Origin: an uncultured Collinsella sp.
Lineage (GTDB): Bacteria; Actinomycetota; Coriobacteriia; Coriobacteriales; Coriobacteriaceae
DNA length: 15,548 nt
Reading direction: 5' to 3'
NCBI GenBank assembly: GCA_900757285.1
Contig: CAAENI010000236.1
Span: 1-15,548, forward strand
Shown here: positions 6,455 through 13,688 of the stretch, piece after piece
Numbering within the stretch: the first letter of the stretch is position 1
How the letters are laid out: each line of letters opens with the position of its first letter
Position numbers and translations under genes: made by a program
The notes under the pieces: generated by a model
Databases searched by the model: none
Told to the model about the DNA's origin: nothing
What the model saw: only the letters and a program-made list of their open reading frames with translations

Positions 6455-6784
6455 GTCGATTTCCTTTCCGCCGGTCGTGCCGACTATTACTATGAGGCGC
6501 TCGAACATCACGCCTCGTGTTGACAAGACCATCATTCACCCGTATGCAATTTTTACCTAGTTTATTCGGGATTAAAGACCGTTCACGGAGTTACACCCCC
6601 TCTAAACCAATATAAACCCGCAGGTAGCGGGATTGCAGGGGGTTTACTATCTAGAACCGCGAACGGTATACGGCTATGCTGTATCTCGGCGCCTAATCCG
6701 CAATGAAACGAGGGGTTGAGACGTCTATACCCCACAAGGCATACAGGGCTTTGCCATAGATTAAATGAGATGGGACGGTGACAG
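6455..6784. promoter_or_regulatory. Divergent ptcA/aguR control region
   Basis: This 330-base AT-richer stretch must hold both promoters. The motif CCGYGAACGGT occurs twice in opposite orientation, each pointing to one gene: at 6578-6588 toward ptcA and at 6657-6667 toward the LuxR-type gene. The two copies differ at one base, so together they form an 11-bp inverted repeat. The copy facing ptcA lies about 13 bases ahead of a TAAACT that could be a -10 box, fitting an activator site. A CCCGC/GCGGG hairpin (6617-6631) lies between the copies, and GAGGCG/CGCCTC (6494-6499, 6511-6516) is in the ptcA leader. No consensus -35 is seen. I see no gene here. Confidence 0.5.
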
Positions 6785-7750
6785 ATGAACACTCTGATGT
6801 TCTTCTATACCCTAGCGATACTCGTGATCTGTATTGTGACGGCAGTGCTTTCGCTTGCCGCCTATGCCTCGTCCCGTCGCCGATTCTTTATCTATGGCAG
6901 CGGCGTTTTTATTTGCTATGCCATCGAGATGACCGAGATCTTCTTTTTTGAATACACGTTGCAAAACCAGAGTTTTCCGGCCAGTGACTATTACTCAATT
7001 ACCATGCCTGTAATGCGGACCCTTGTGGCGACCGCTTCACAGGCTTTTATTTGGCTGATTGCCATGGACCTGCTCGATAAGCATTCTAAAAAGCAGTTTG
7101 TTATTCCCGTCGCAACGTTCTTCCTGAGCGAGCTGCTGATCATTGTCGCTGTCCCCTACGGCCCCATGCATCAATGGCTCTACTACACGATGCGTCAGGC
7201 ATTCCTTGTATTTGTGGGGCTCTATATCTTTTGGACGGCACGCAAGAGCACACAAGTCGAGCTGAAGGCACGCGTTAACAACCAACGAAAGCACCTGATT
7301 ATCGGCGCTATTCTGGTCGGATGCATCGTCGCCGAGGATTTCTACAACATTCTGATTGTCCCCATGAGTCTGGCGCCCTCTTGGCTGCAACTATATCTGT
7401 CCGAGCGCAACTTTAGCGAAAACGTCTTTGCCTGCTACTTTGCGATTCTGCTGATCATCCACTCCTACCACGTGCTTTCAATCCGCATGCAGGAGGCGCC
7501 CGAGGAAAAGAACGTCAGCGATCTTGATCGACACATCGAAGAGCAGATGCCCTTCTATCGCAACGCCTACAAGCTCTCCAACCGTGAGACCGAAGTTATG
7601 CGTCTGGTTGTGCTGGGCAAATCGAACCAAGAGATCGCTGACGAGCTATTCCTTGCCGTGGGCACCGTCAAGACCCACATCCACAACATCCTGGTCAAAA
7701 CCGAGCAGCAAAACCGCACGACGTTGATCCTCCACTTTTGGAAGCGATAA
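6785..7750 (+). CDS. aguR: Membrane-bound LuxR-family regulator, AguR-like
   Basis: Predicted one-component regulator of 321 aa. About seven hydrophobic segments fill residues 5-235, starting FFYTLAILVICIVTAVLSL. A charged linker follows, then a LuxR-type helix-turn-helix at about 264-312 with LSNRETEVMRLVVLGKSNQ and GTVKTHIHNIL. AguR of Lactococcus lactis and Enterococcus faecalis has the same plan and activates the agmatine operon in response to agmatine. Here the gene diverges from ptcA, which supports the same role, but signal and target are inferred. Coriobacteriia encode many regulators of this shape for other pathways. The ATG has only a modest ribosome site (ACGGTGA at 6775-6781). A strong hairpin follows the gene at 7803-7843. 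Confidence 0.85.
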   Translation: MNTLMFFYTLAILVICIVTAVLSLAAYASSRRRFFIYGSGVFICYAIEMTEIFFFEYTLQNQSFPASDYYSITMPVMRTLVATASQAFIWLIAMDLLDKHSKKQFVIPVATFFLSELLIIVAVPYGPMHQWLYYTMRQAFLVFVGLYIFWTARKSTQVELKARVNNQRKHLIIGAILVGCIVAEDFYNILIVPMSLAPSWLQLYLSERNFSENVFACYFAILLIIHSYHVLSIRMQEAPEEKNVSDLDRHIEEQMPFYRNAYKLSNRETEVMRLVVLGKSNQEIADELFLAVGTVKTHIHNILVKTEQQNRTTLILHFWKR

Positions 7751-7802
7751 CCTACCAAAAAGGGACAGGTTTATTTTGGCAGGTTTTATCTGGGCAAACG
7801 TC

Positions 7803-7843
7803 AAGGCCGCCGCTAGGGAACTACTCTCCCTAGCGGCGGCCTT
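7803..7843. terminator. Strong terminator hairpin after the LuxR-type gene
   Basis: A perfect 17-bp stem (7803-7819 with 7827-7843) has a seven-base loop and is very GC-rich (GGCCGCCGCTAGGGA). It starts with AA and ends with TT, so the U-tract is short and shared with the stem. It lies about 50 bases after the aguR stop and could act in both directions. Confidence 0.75.
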
Positions 7844-7857
7844 CTAACAGCGAAAAC

Positions 7858-7978
7858 CAAGTGAGTAGGCTTTTTGCAGAAGGCCGAGCACGCCCCAAAT
7901 CGACACAGCTCTGACCTGCGGTTTTCTGGAGCGTTTGTCGCGATGTGCTCGGCAAATCCAAGAAAGTCTACTCACTTG
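7858..7978. repeat. Nested 121-base inverted-repeat element
   Basis: Outer arms 7858-7875 and 7961-7978 pair over 18 positions; two of these are G-U on the plus strand (7869 with 7967, 7874 with 7962). After a small internal loop, 7883-7891 pairs perfectly with 7945-7953, and CGACA (7901-7905) with TGTCG (7936-7940). The apical loop shows CTCTGACCTGCGGTTT, nearly the same as the loop of the hairpin at 12291-12331. No clear target-site duplication flanks it. It may be a miniature mobile element, a palindromic repeat or a structured RNA. Confidence 0.5.
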
Positions 7979-8001
7979 CATCTGAGAGGCATCCGATAGA
8001 C

Positions 8002-8046
8002 AAAAAAAACCGCCTCGAAGGGAGTCCGACTCCCTTCGAGGCGGTT
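8002..8046 (-). terminator. Strong terminator of the ABC transporter operon
   Basis: A perfect 18-bp stem (8008-8025 with 8029-8046) with a three-base loop is followed on the minus strand by a run of eight T (8009-8002). It sits 35 bases after the permease stop. The plus strand has TTGTTT after the stem, so some activity in that direction is possible. Confidence 0.92.
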
Positions 8047-8081
8047 GTTTGCGTTGGTTTTGCGATGGTTTTACCCGCTTG

Positions 8082-10283
8082 TTACTCGCTGTAGCGGGTG
8101 GCGATGGCAGCTCGTACCATGCCGGCGCTCATGAGGTAGGTCACCAAGAAGTAGCCGCCGTAGGCCGCCAGGAAGATCGCACAGGTGAGGCCCACGGTGC
8201 CGGCGATGCTCATATCGCCGAATACGCTCACCAGCTCGATGATCACCTTGAGCGCCACAAAGGAGTGCGCCAAGCCCACTGCCAGCGGGAACAGGAAGAA
8301 CACCGCTTGCTGCGCCATCACCGAATGCCGGATCTGACGGTCGTCACAGCCGATCTGTGCCAGCACACGATAGCTGCGGCTGCCGTCGGCCACATTGGAG
8401 AGCTGCTGGATCGACAGAATCGCCGCACATGCAACGACCAGCACAAAGCCAATGTAGATGGCTAGATAGCTAATCATGCCGTTCATCTGCGCCGCCTGCG
8501 TATACATCTCGGAACGCGTGATGAAGACTCCCCATCCCCCCGGCTCCTTGCCGTCAACGAGCAGAATGTCGAGCATGGTGTATTTAATGCTCTCGTCTGC
8601 CTTGGTCACATCCATCCCCTGCTTGTAGTTAACGAGCAGATTACTGGAATACGGCTGCAGATTAAGCTGGGACAGCAGTTCATCAGCTACGACCACGGTA
8701 CCGGGATTGCTGCCCATCGCCGAGTTGGCGATGGCCGCCGTGTCCTCGTCCGACTTATCGGTTGCGGGCTTGAGCTCATGCCCGCCCAAGGTGAGGGTAT
8801 GGCCGCCGGCCATGTATTTTGTGTACAGGTCGCCCAGCTCACCGCCCATATCACACGTAAGCAAGTACTGGTCGCGGCCAATGCTCACCGGCTCCTCGCC
8901 CATCATCTGGCGCAGTTTGTTGTACTGGCTCGCCGGCGTCACATACAGACCCATCGCATCGGCGTTGCTTCCCTCGAGCGCCTTGGGAAGCTTTTCTCCC
9001 ATGGCCTTGCACATCTCACCCGCTACCACCGAGGGGCCCGAGCCACCAAGCGGGTAACTCAGATACGAATCGATCTGCACATGCTCACCGGCAACATCGG
9101 CGATATTGACCTTCTTGCCGGTCTCGTCGTTGTTGTCCGCCGACTTGCGCTCGCCATGCCATGCAGCGTACAAATCGACCGTTGTATCGGCCAGCACCAT
9201 GCGATCGGCCTCAGACGGATTGACATACTCTTTGTAGTAGTCGAGCGTTTCGGGCGTGTAATAGACATACGTCTGAGACACGTCAACAGGGTTATAGCGC
9301 TCCAGGTTTTCGTTCATCACATTGGCAATCGACATACCGCACGTCACCGAGGTGATGGCCAAAAACAGAATCATCGCGATGACGCCCATCGAAAAGCACA
9401 CCGTATTGACCTTGGCCGAAAGCTGACGCACAGTAAACATATTGAGGCCGCGCCAATACACGCTGCGCAGGCTCTGCAACAGCTTGATAAGCATGCCCGA
9501 GAGTCCCCAGAACAGCGCAAAGGTGCCCACTGTAACCATAGCGGTCGTAATGCCAAACTGGCTCATGGCCTCTTGCAGCTTGCTGTCCGTCGCAGTTAGT
9601 GGGAACCCATCGCGTAGCAGACGGTAATAGGCCACACCCACAAGCACCACGCCCACGGCAAAGATGGCAATCGCGATCCAGGGGTTGCGTGTCTTGATGC
9701 TCTCGTTACGACGCTCGGCACCCATAAGCTCGATGAGTTTGGTACGACGCACGGCGCGAAGGTTCAGCAGTAGCGTGAGCACAAACATTACAAGCATGCA
9801 GGCAAGGGTCAGGTTGAACGCATGCACCGAGAAAAAGAAGTGGAAGTCGGCGATCTGTGTCTTAAAGAGCGAGGCCGTAAAGAACGTCATGAGCTGGGAA
9901 AGTCCCACACCCAGCACAATGCCGGCGACAAAGGCCACGACCGAGACGATCACGGTCTCGAGTGCCATGATTGTGGCGACGCGCCCGCGCCCCATGCCGA
10001 GCACCTGGTACAGGCCAAACTCCTTTTTGCGGCGTTTCATGATGAAGTTATTGGCGTACACCATCAAAAAGGCCATGACACCGGCCAAAAAGTACGTCAG
10101 GTAGCCGAGCATGCTGCCCATAACCTGTGCCAAGCCCTCTTCATCGATGCCGGCGATGTCGACCTGCATCGAAATGGTGTTAAAGGCATAGAAGACCGTG
10201 ACGCCCAGGGTGAGCGTCAAAAGGTAGACGAGGTAGTCGCGGCCGGCGCGGCGGACGTTGCCCCAAGCGAGTTTACAGAGCAT
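8082..10283 (-). CDS. BceB-like ABC transporter permease (FtsX family)
   Basis: Inner-membrane permease of 733 aa with the BceB layout: about seven helices in residues 15-320, an extracellular domain of roughly 280 residues (about 318-600), then three more helices. BceAB-type transporters commonly protect against cell-wall-active peptide antibiotics and take part in signalling with BceRS. The ATG at 10281-10283 is preferred over a GTG at 10293-10295, since AGGG lies just before it and it overlaps the ATPase stop by 11 bases, a sign of translational coupling. No histidine kinase or response regulator is next to it in this window. The extracellular domain is larger than the roughly 200 residues usual for BceB. 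Substrate unknown; an FtsX-type exporter with another role is possible. Confidence 0.85.
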   Translation of the reverse strand: MLCKLAWGNVRRAGRDYLVYLLTLTLGVTVFYAFNTISMQVDIAGIDEEGLAQVMGSMLGYLTYFLAGVMAFLMVYANNFIMKRRKKEFGLYQVLGMGRGRVATIMALETVIVSVVAFVAGIVLGVGLSQLMTFFTASLFKTQIADFHFFFSVHAFNLTLACMLVMFVLTLLLNLRAVRRTKLIELMGAERRNESIKTRNPWIAIAIFAVGVVLVGVAYYRLLRDGFPLTATDSKLQEAMSQFGITTAMVTVGTFALFWGLSGMLIKLLQSLRSVYWRGLNMFTVRQLSAKVNTVCFSMGVIAMILFLAITSVTCGMSIANVMNENLERYNPVDVSQTYVYYTPETLDYYKEYVNPSEADRMVLADTTVDLYAAWHGERKSADNNDETGKKVNIADVAGEHVQIDSYLSYPLGGSGPSVVAGEMCKAMGEKLPKALEGSNADAMGLYVTPASQYNKLRQMMGEEPVSIGRDQYLLTCDMGGELGDLYTKYMAGGHTLTLGGHELKPATDKSDEDTAAIANSAMGSNPGTVVVADELLSQLNLQPYSSNLLVNYKQGMDVTKADESIKYTMLDILLVDGKEPGGWGVFITRSEMYTQAAQMNGMISYLAIYIGFVLVVACAAILSIQQLSNVADGSRSYRVLAQIGCDDRQIRHSVMAQQAVFFLFPLAVGLAHSFVALKVIIELVSVFGDMSIAGTVGLTCAIFLAAYGGYFLVTYLMSAGMVRAAIATRYSE

Positions 10284-11058
10284 CGGAGCCCTCACCGCCC
10301 ATCATGGCAACGACCTCCATAATGCGGTCGAAGAACTCTCGGCGGTCGGTGTCGCCGCGGCGCAGCTCGGTGAAGATCTTGCCGTCACGAATAAACAGCA
10401 CACGGCTCGTGTAGCTGGCGGCAAAGCTGTCGTGCGTGACCATGAGCACCGTGGCGCGCAGGCGGCGATTCAGGGCCTCCAGGCTCTCGAGCAGCAGACG
10501 GGCGCTCTTGGAATCGAGGGCGCCGGTGGGCTCGTCCGCCATGATCATGGTGGGGTCAGTGACGAGCGCGCGAGCCGCGGCAACGCGCTGCTGCTGACCG
10601 CCGGACATCTGGTAGGGGTACTTGTCGAGCACCTGGCTAATAGACAGGCGCGCTGCCACATCCTGTACGCGGGTCGAGATCTCTGCCGAGTTTGTGCGGG
10701 CGATGGTGAGCGGCAGGGCGATGTTCTCGCGCGCCGTGAGCGTATCGAGCAGGTTGGAGTCCTGGAAGATAAAGCCGAGCTCCTCGCGGCGGAACTGCGA
10801 GAGCTTGGCCTGCTTCATGCGCGTCACGTCCTGGCCGTTGATGCGGATGGTGCCGCTCGTGGCGCTATCGATGGTCGAGACGCAGTTGAGCAACGTCGAC
10901 TTGCCCGAGCCCGAGGCGCCCATGATGCCAACAAATTCGCCGCGGTTGACGGTAAAGCTGACGTCGTTGAGCGCGCGGGTCACATTGCCCAGCGCGCCAT
11001 ATACCTTTTCGAGATGCGCGACCTCCAGTACCGGGGTCGCCATGTGCGTGGTTTGCAT
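10273..11058 (-). CDS. BceA-like ABC transporter ATPase
   Basis: Cytoplasmic ATP-binding subunit of 261 aa for the permease encoded next to it. Walker A is GASGSGKST at 47-55, the Q-loop Gln at about 99, the signature MSGGQQQRV at 151-159, Walker B MIMADEP at 171-177 with the D-loop ALD after it, and the H-loop VTHD at 207-210. The QQQRV signature and ADEPTGALD are typical of the MacB/LolD/BceA group. The ATG at 11056-11058 has AAAGGA six bases upstream; a second ATG five codons on is less well placed. Its stop overlaps the permease start by 11 bases. It diverges from the NUDIX-Vsr gene across a 157-base region with a BceR-like dyad. Antibiotic-peptide export or detoxification is inferred. 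Confidence 0.93.
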   Translation of the reverse strand: MQTTHMATPVLEVAHLEKVYGALGNVTRALNDVSFTVNRGEFVGIMGASGSGKSTLLNCVSTIDSATSGTIRINGQDVTRMKQAKLSQFRREELGFIFQDSNLLDTLTARENIALPLTIARTNSAEISTRVQDVAARLSISQVLDKYPYQMSGGQQQRVAAARALVTDPTMIMADEPTGALDSKSARLLLESLEALNRRLRATVLMVTHDSFAASYTSRVLFIRDGKIFTELRRGDTDRREFFDRIMEVVAMMGGEGSDAL

Positions 11059-11141
11059 ACCGAGTCCTTTCTTGCGATTAGTCTACGGCATCTATAGTCG
11101 CAAGAAGACGAGTCGGCTACCATCGATATGGCTTACGCTTG

Positions 11142-11159
11142 CCTTACCGTTGTGTAAGG
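11142..11159. promoter_or_regulatory. Possible BceR-type operator
   Basis: CCTTAC and GTAAGG flank CGTTGT. Read as two half-sites the core is TTACC-GTTG-TGTAA, one base away from the BceR-type consensus TnACA-N4-TGTAA known from Firmicutes. It lies about 85-100 bases upstream of the ATPase start, a plausible place for an activator site. A chance palindrome cannot be excluded. Confidence 0.35.
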
Positions 11160-11215
11160 TACGGGTATCTCATTTGGCTACCCTGCCACGTGTTGATGTT
11201 GAGAGAGGACTCCTG

Positions 11216-12205
11216 TTGAAGACCGTTCATGTTGCCGCTGGGATCATTCGCAAGGAAGGATCTGACGAGCTGCTTGCCGTGCAGCGCGGCTATGGCGACA
11301 TGCAGGGACTTTGGGAGTTTCCCGGCGGCAAGCTCATGCGCGGCGAGACACCCGAAGACGCCGTGCGCCGCGAGCTTATGGAAGAGCTACAGGTAAAAGT
11401 CACCAACCTGCGTGATTTCTACACCGTTGAGTATGACTACCCCGATTTTCATCTCTCCATGGAGTGTTACTACTGCTCGCTCGCCGATGAATCCGATGAG
11501 CCCCAGAAACACGACCGCCAGCTTGATATCCGCTGGATTCCACGCACCTCGCTTGCCACGGTGGAATGGATGCCCGCCGACAAGGGGCTCATCGATGCGC
11601 TAATTGAGCTGAAGGAAGACCGACTTGAGGCCAACGGCATCGCTAACGACGCCCAGGCCACCACGGCCGACGAGCCTGCTACCAAGCCTAAGCGCAAACC
11701 TAAGCGCCGCAGCAAAAAGCGTCCCAAGCCCGGCCTGCTAGACGGTATAGACACCTCGGACCTTTCTGCCGACGAACGCGAGCTCGTGCGTCGTCGTGCC
11801 GCCATCAAAAAGTCCATGAAGGGCAACAAGCGCGCCAACACCAAGCCCGAGCTGCTCGTACGACAGCGTCTGCGCGCAGCGGGCCTTACGGGTTATCGCT
11901 TGGAATGGAAGGTTCCCGGCAAGCCCGACATCGCCTTCCCCGGCCGCAAGATCGCCATCTTCGTCAACGGCTGCTTTTGGCACCGCTGCCCCAAGTGCAA
12001 TCCGAGCCAGCCCAAGCGCAACGTTGAGTTTTGGGAGGCAAAGTTCCGTCGCAACGTCGAGCGCGACCGCGCTGCCGTGGCAGCACTCACTCAAATGGGC
12101 TGGACGCCCATAACCATCTGGGAATGCGAACTCAAAAAAGACCGCATCGACGCCACGATGGAAAAGGTCATCGAGCAGGTGCGCACCGCAGAGCCGCAGC
12201 GCTAA
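11216..12205 (+). CDS. NUDIX (MutT-like) - Vsr endonuclease fusion
   Basis: A two-domain protein of 329 aa. Residues 2-135 form a NUDIX hydrolase: LWEFPGGK and a full Nudix box at 38-60 (GKLMRGE, then RRELMEEL), close to MutT enzymes that clean 8-oxo-dGTP. A basic, probably flexible linker at about 156-173 (TKPKRKPKRRSKKRPKP) follows. Residues 193-312 form a Vsr mismatch endonuclease: PGKPDIAF with the likely catalytic Asp238, NGCFWHRCPKC (253-261) and WEC (302-304) as the probable zinc site, and EFWEAKFRRNVERDR. Both domains look complete and no frameshift separates them. The start is TTG at 11216-11218, with GAGAGG seven bases upstream; homology begins at the next residue. No Dcm-type cytosine methylase is in the window. 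Domain calls are firm; the joint role is inference. Confidence 0.9.
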   Translation: MKTVHVAAGIIRKEGSDELLAVQRGYGDMQGLWEFPGGKLMRGETPEDAVRRELMEELQVKVTNLRDFYTVEYDYPDFHLSMECYYCSLADESDEPQKHDRQLDIRWIPRTSLATVEWMPADKGLIDALIELKEDRLEANGIANDAQATTADEPATKPKRKPKRRSKKRPKPGLLDGIDTSDLSADERELVRRRAAIKKSMKGNKRANTKPELLVRQRLRAAGLTGYRLEWKVPGKPDIAFPGRKIAIFVNGCFWHRCPKCNPSQPKRNVEFWEAKFRRNVERDRAAVAALTQMGWTPITIWECELKKDRIDATMEKVIEQVRTAEPQR

Positions 12206-12290
12206 CAGCGAGCATTCACACGCTCCGCACGTCCGCGCCACAACCACGTCACAAACCTTAGAAAGCCCTTAAGCTCAAAACCTTTCAAGA

Positions 12291-12331
12291 GTGTTACTCG
12301 ATACCTCTGACCTGCAGTTTCATCGTAACAC
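12291..12331. repeat. Hairpin with CTCTGACCTGC loop motif
   Basis: GTGTTAC (12291-12297) and GTAACAC (12325-12331) form an inverted repeat; an alternative pairing uses GTGTTA, a CT bulge and CGAT with ATCG. The loop carries CTCTGACCTGCAGTTT (12305-12320), which matches 15 of 16 bases in the loop of the element at 7858-7978. It is part of the 253-base stretch between the NUDIX-Vsr stop and the next possible start, where I see no convincing gene. Confidence 0.35.
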
Positions 12332-12458
12332 CAAACCAGGTTAAGCCTTTCTTTAGCGCTTCTTTGCAGCAGCCGCGGCATAATGTAGCCAGCGCACGGG
12401 ACCTAGCAGCAAACCCCGAGCGCATCCTTTTGGTGGATATCGAGGAGGCCGCAAAAGC

Positions 12459-12668
12459 ATGCATTCTTCCAATGACGCAGCACAGCAGCCATCCCTAAAA
12501 CATGCAAACCTTTTCTCCTTCCCCCCGACACAGAGAAACGGCCTCCTCGACTCCCCCACCACAAAAACCAAGCGCTCAGCCGATCAGAGCCTCAACTTAC
12601 GAGCATCCTTCGAAAAGCTCCAAGCATCCCTAGACAAGGCGTTCCCCGAACAGGCAAGAGCAATCTAA
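12459..12668 (+). CDS. Possible small hypothetical protein (69 aa)
   Basis: A complete frame with GAGGAGG at 12442-12448, ten bases before the ATG, which is rather far. The first two thirds are Ser, Thr, Pro and Lys-rich and look disordered. The end (FEKLQASLDKAFPEQARAI) could form an amphipathic helix. It stops 25 bases before the AraC-family gene, and the likely -10 box of that gene starts 13 bases after its stop. I recognise no family. It may be a small real gene or chance. Confidence 0.3.
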   Translation: MHSSNDAAQQPSLKHANLFSFPPTQRNGLLDSPTTKTKRSADQSLNLRASFEKLQASLDKAFPEQARAI

Positions 12669-12681
12669 GCCCATCGCGCTT

Positions 12682-12687
12682 TATACT
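12682..12687 (+). promoter_or_regulatory. -10 box (TATACT) of the AraC gene, leaderless
   Basis: TATACT ends six bases before the ATG at 12694. A transcript starting at the usual distance would begin at that ATG, giving a leaderless message. No Shine-Dalgarno sequence is seen before it, which fits. No clear -35 box is seen. Confidence 0.5.
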
Positions 12688-12693
12688 GATGCC

Positions 12694-13632
12694 ATGCGAA
12701 ACATGGATCACATAGAATTGCACCGCGGAGGACGCGAGGAAGCGTTTCCCGAGACCGCCGAAGACTGGCCCTATATTGCCGAACGCGCAGAATTCGCTCG
12801 CTATCCGGGCAATTCCGTCCCCTGGCACTGGCATTCCGAAGTTGAGCTTTTCTACATGGAGCAGGGAGCGATTGACTATCGAACGCACGCGGCTCATGAG
12901 CACGTACGCTTTGAGGAAGGGTCCGCCGGCTTTATCAACGGCGGCGTTTTGCACAGCACGCTGCAATCACCCAATTCGGCGCCAGCCATTCAAATGCTGC
13001 ATATCTTTCAGCCGTCGATGCTCGGCGATCCCGCGGGACGTCTCCAAAAGCGCTACATCAACCCATTGCTTCAATGTCGAGGCGTCGATGTGCTCAAATG
13101 GTCGCCCACCAATCCCGACGATATGCCCTTTATCGATTTGCTAAAGAGCTCCTTTAGCCACGACCTTCAACGGCCGCAGAACGAGATGGCGCTTCGAAAT
13201 AGTTTGTCAGAGCTCTGGATTCAGATTAACGCCAAGGCCGAACCGCTCTTTTCTTCCGACGGCGCCTCTTGGATGACCAGCCGCGACGTACAGTTCAAGG
13301 CAATCCTGGACTTTATCCGCGCAAACTATGCAGCCGCTATAGATGTGCCCCAGATGGCATCTGCAGCCGGCGTAAGCGAAAGAGAGTGTTACCGCATTAT
13401 CGAAACTTGTGCAGGAACGACCCCGGCGGCATATCTACGCGCATACCGCATAAACCGTGCTTGCGAACTTTTGGCACACACCACGCGAACGGTACAGACA
13501 GTCGCGCGCCAATGCGGATTTATAACAGCAAGCCATCTTGGCCAGGTATTTAAAGAACAAATGGGGTGCACTCCTTCGAGCTATCGAGCAGCGAGGCAGA
13601 ATCTCGATAGCACCAGGCAGAAATCCCGCTAA
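12694..13632 (+). CDS. AraC-family transcriptional regulator
   Basis: Predicted DNA-binding regulator of 312 aa. The N-terminal half is a cupin-like sensor domain, with PWHWHSEVELFYMEQG at about 43-58, typical of AraC proteins that bind a small ligand. The C-terminal hundred residues hold the paired helix-turn-helix: IDVPQMASAAGVSERECYRI for the first and VARQCGFITASHLGQVFKE for the second, ending in the usual G-TPSSYR. The first ATG is chosen because a -10 box lies six bases ahead; an ATG three codons later is possible. The following HAD-family gene starts 56 bases downstream on the same strand with its own ribosome site, so the two may be co-transcribed. Ligand and targets are unknown. Confidence 0.93.
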   Translation: MRNMDHIELHRGGREEAFPETAEDWPYIAERAEFARYPGNSVPWHWHSEVELFYMEQGAIDYRTHAAHEHVRFEEGSAGFINGGVLHSTLQSPNSAPAIQMLHIFQPSMLGDPAGRLQKRYINPLLQCRGVDVLKWSPTNPDDMPFIDLLKSSFSHDLQRPQNEMALRNSLSELWIQINAKAEPLFSSDGASWMTSRDVQFKAILDFIRANYAAAIDVPQMASAAGVSERECYRIIETCAGTTPAAYLRAYRINRACELLAHTTRTVQTVARQCGFITASHLGQVFKEQMGCTPSSYRAARQNLDSTRQKSR

Positions 13633-13688
13633 CCCTTCTTCTGTCACTGCATCAAACTTGCAGGCAAACAACAGAGAGGAGCAATCAT

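Noticed and set aside
5411..6523. 370-codon open frame opposite ptcA, and a similar 322-codon frame at 4330-5298 opposite the antiporter gene
   Set aside because: Same antisense effect; biased composition, no motifs, and the opposite strand is clearly coding.
10622..11215. Longer N-terminus for the NUDIX-Vsr protein
   Set aside because: The extension lies opposite the ABC ATPase gene and its composition is that of antisense; MutT homology starts right after the TTG at 11216.
12262..12502. Open frame without ATG containing NPERILLVDIEEAAKACIL
   Set aside because: It looks protein-like for about 35 residues, but only TTG/GTG starts without ribosome sites exist and it overlaps the better-placed frame at 12459. 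It may be a gene remnant.
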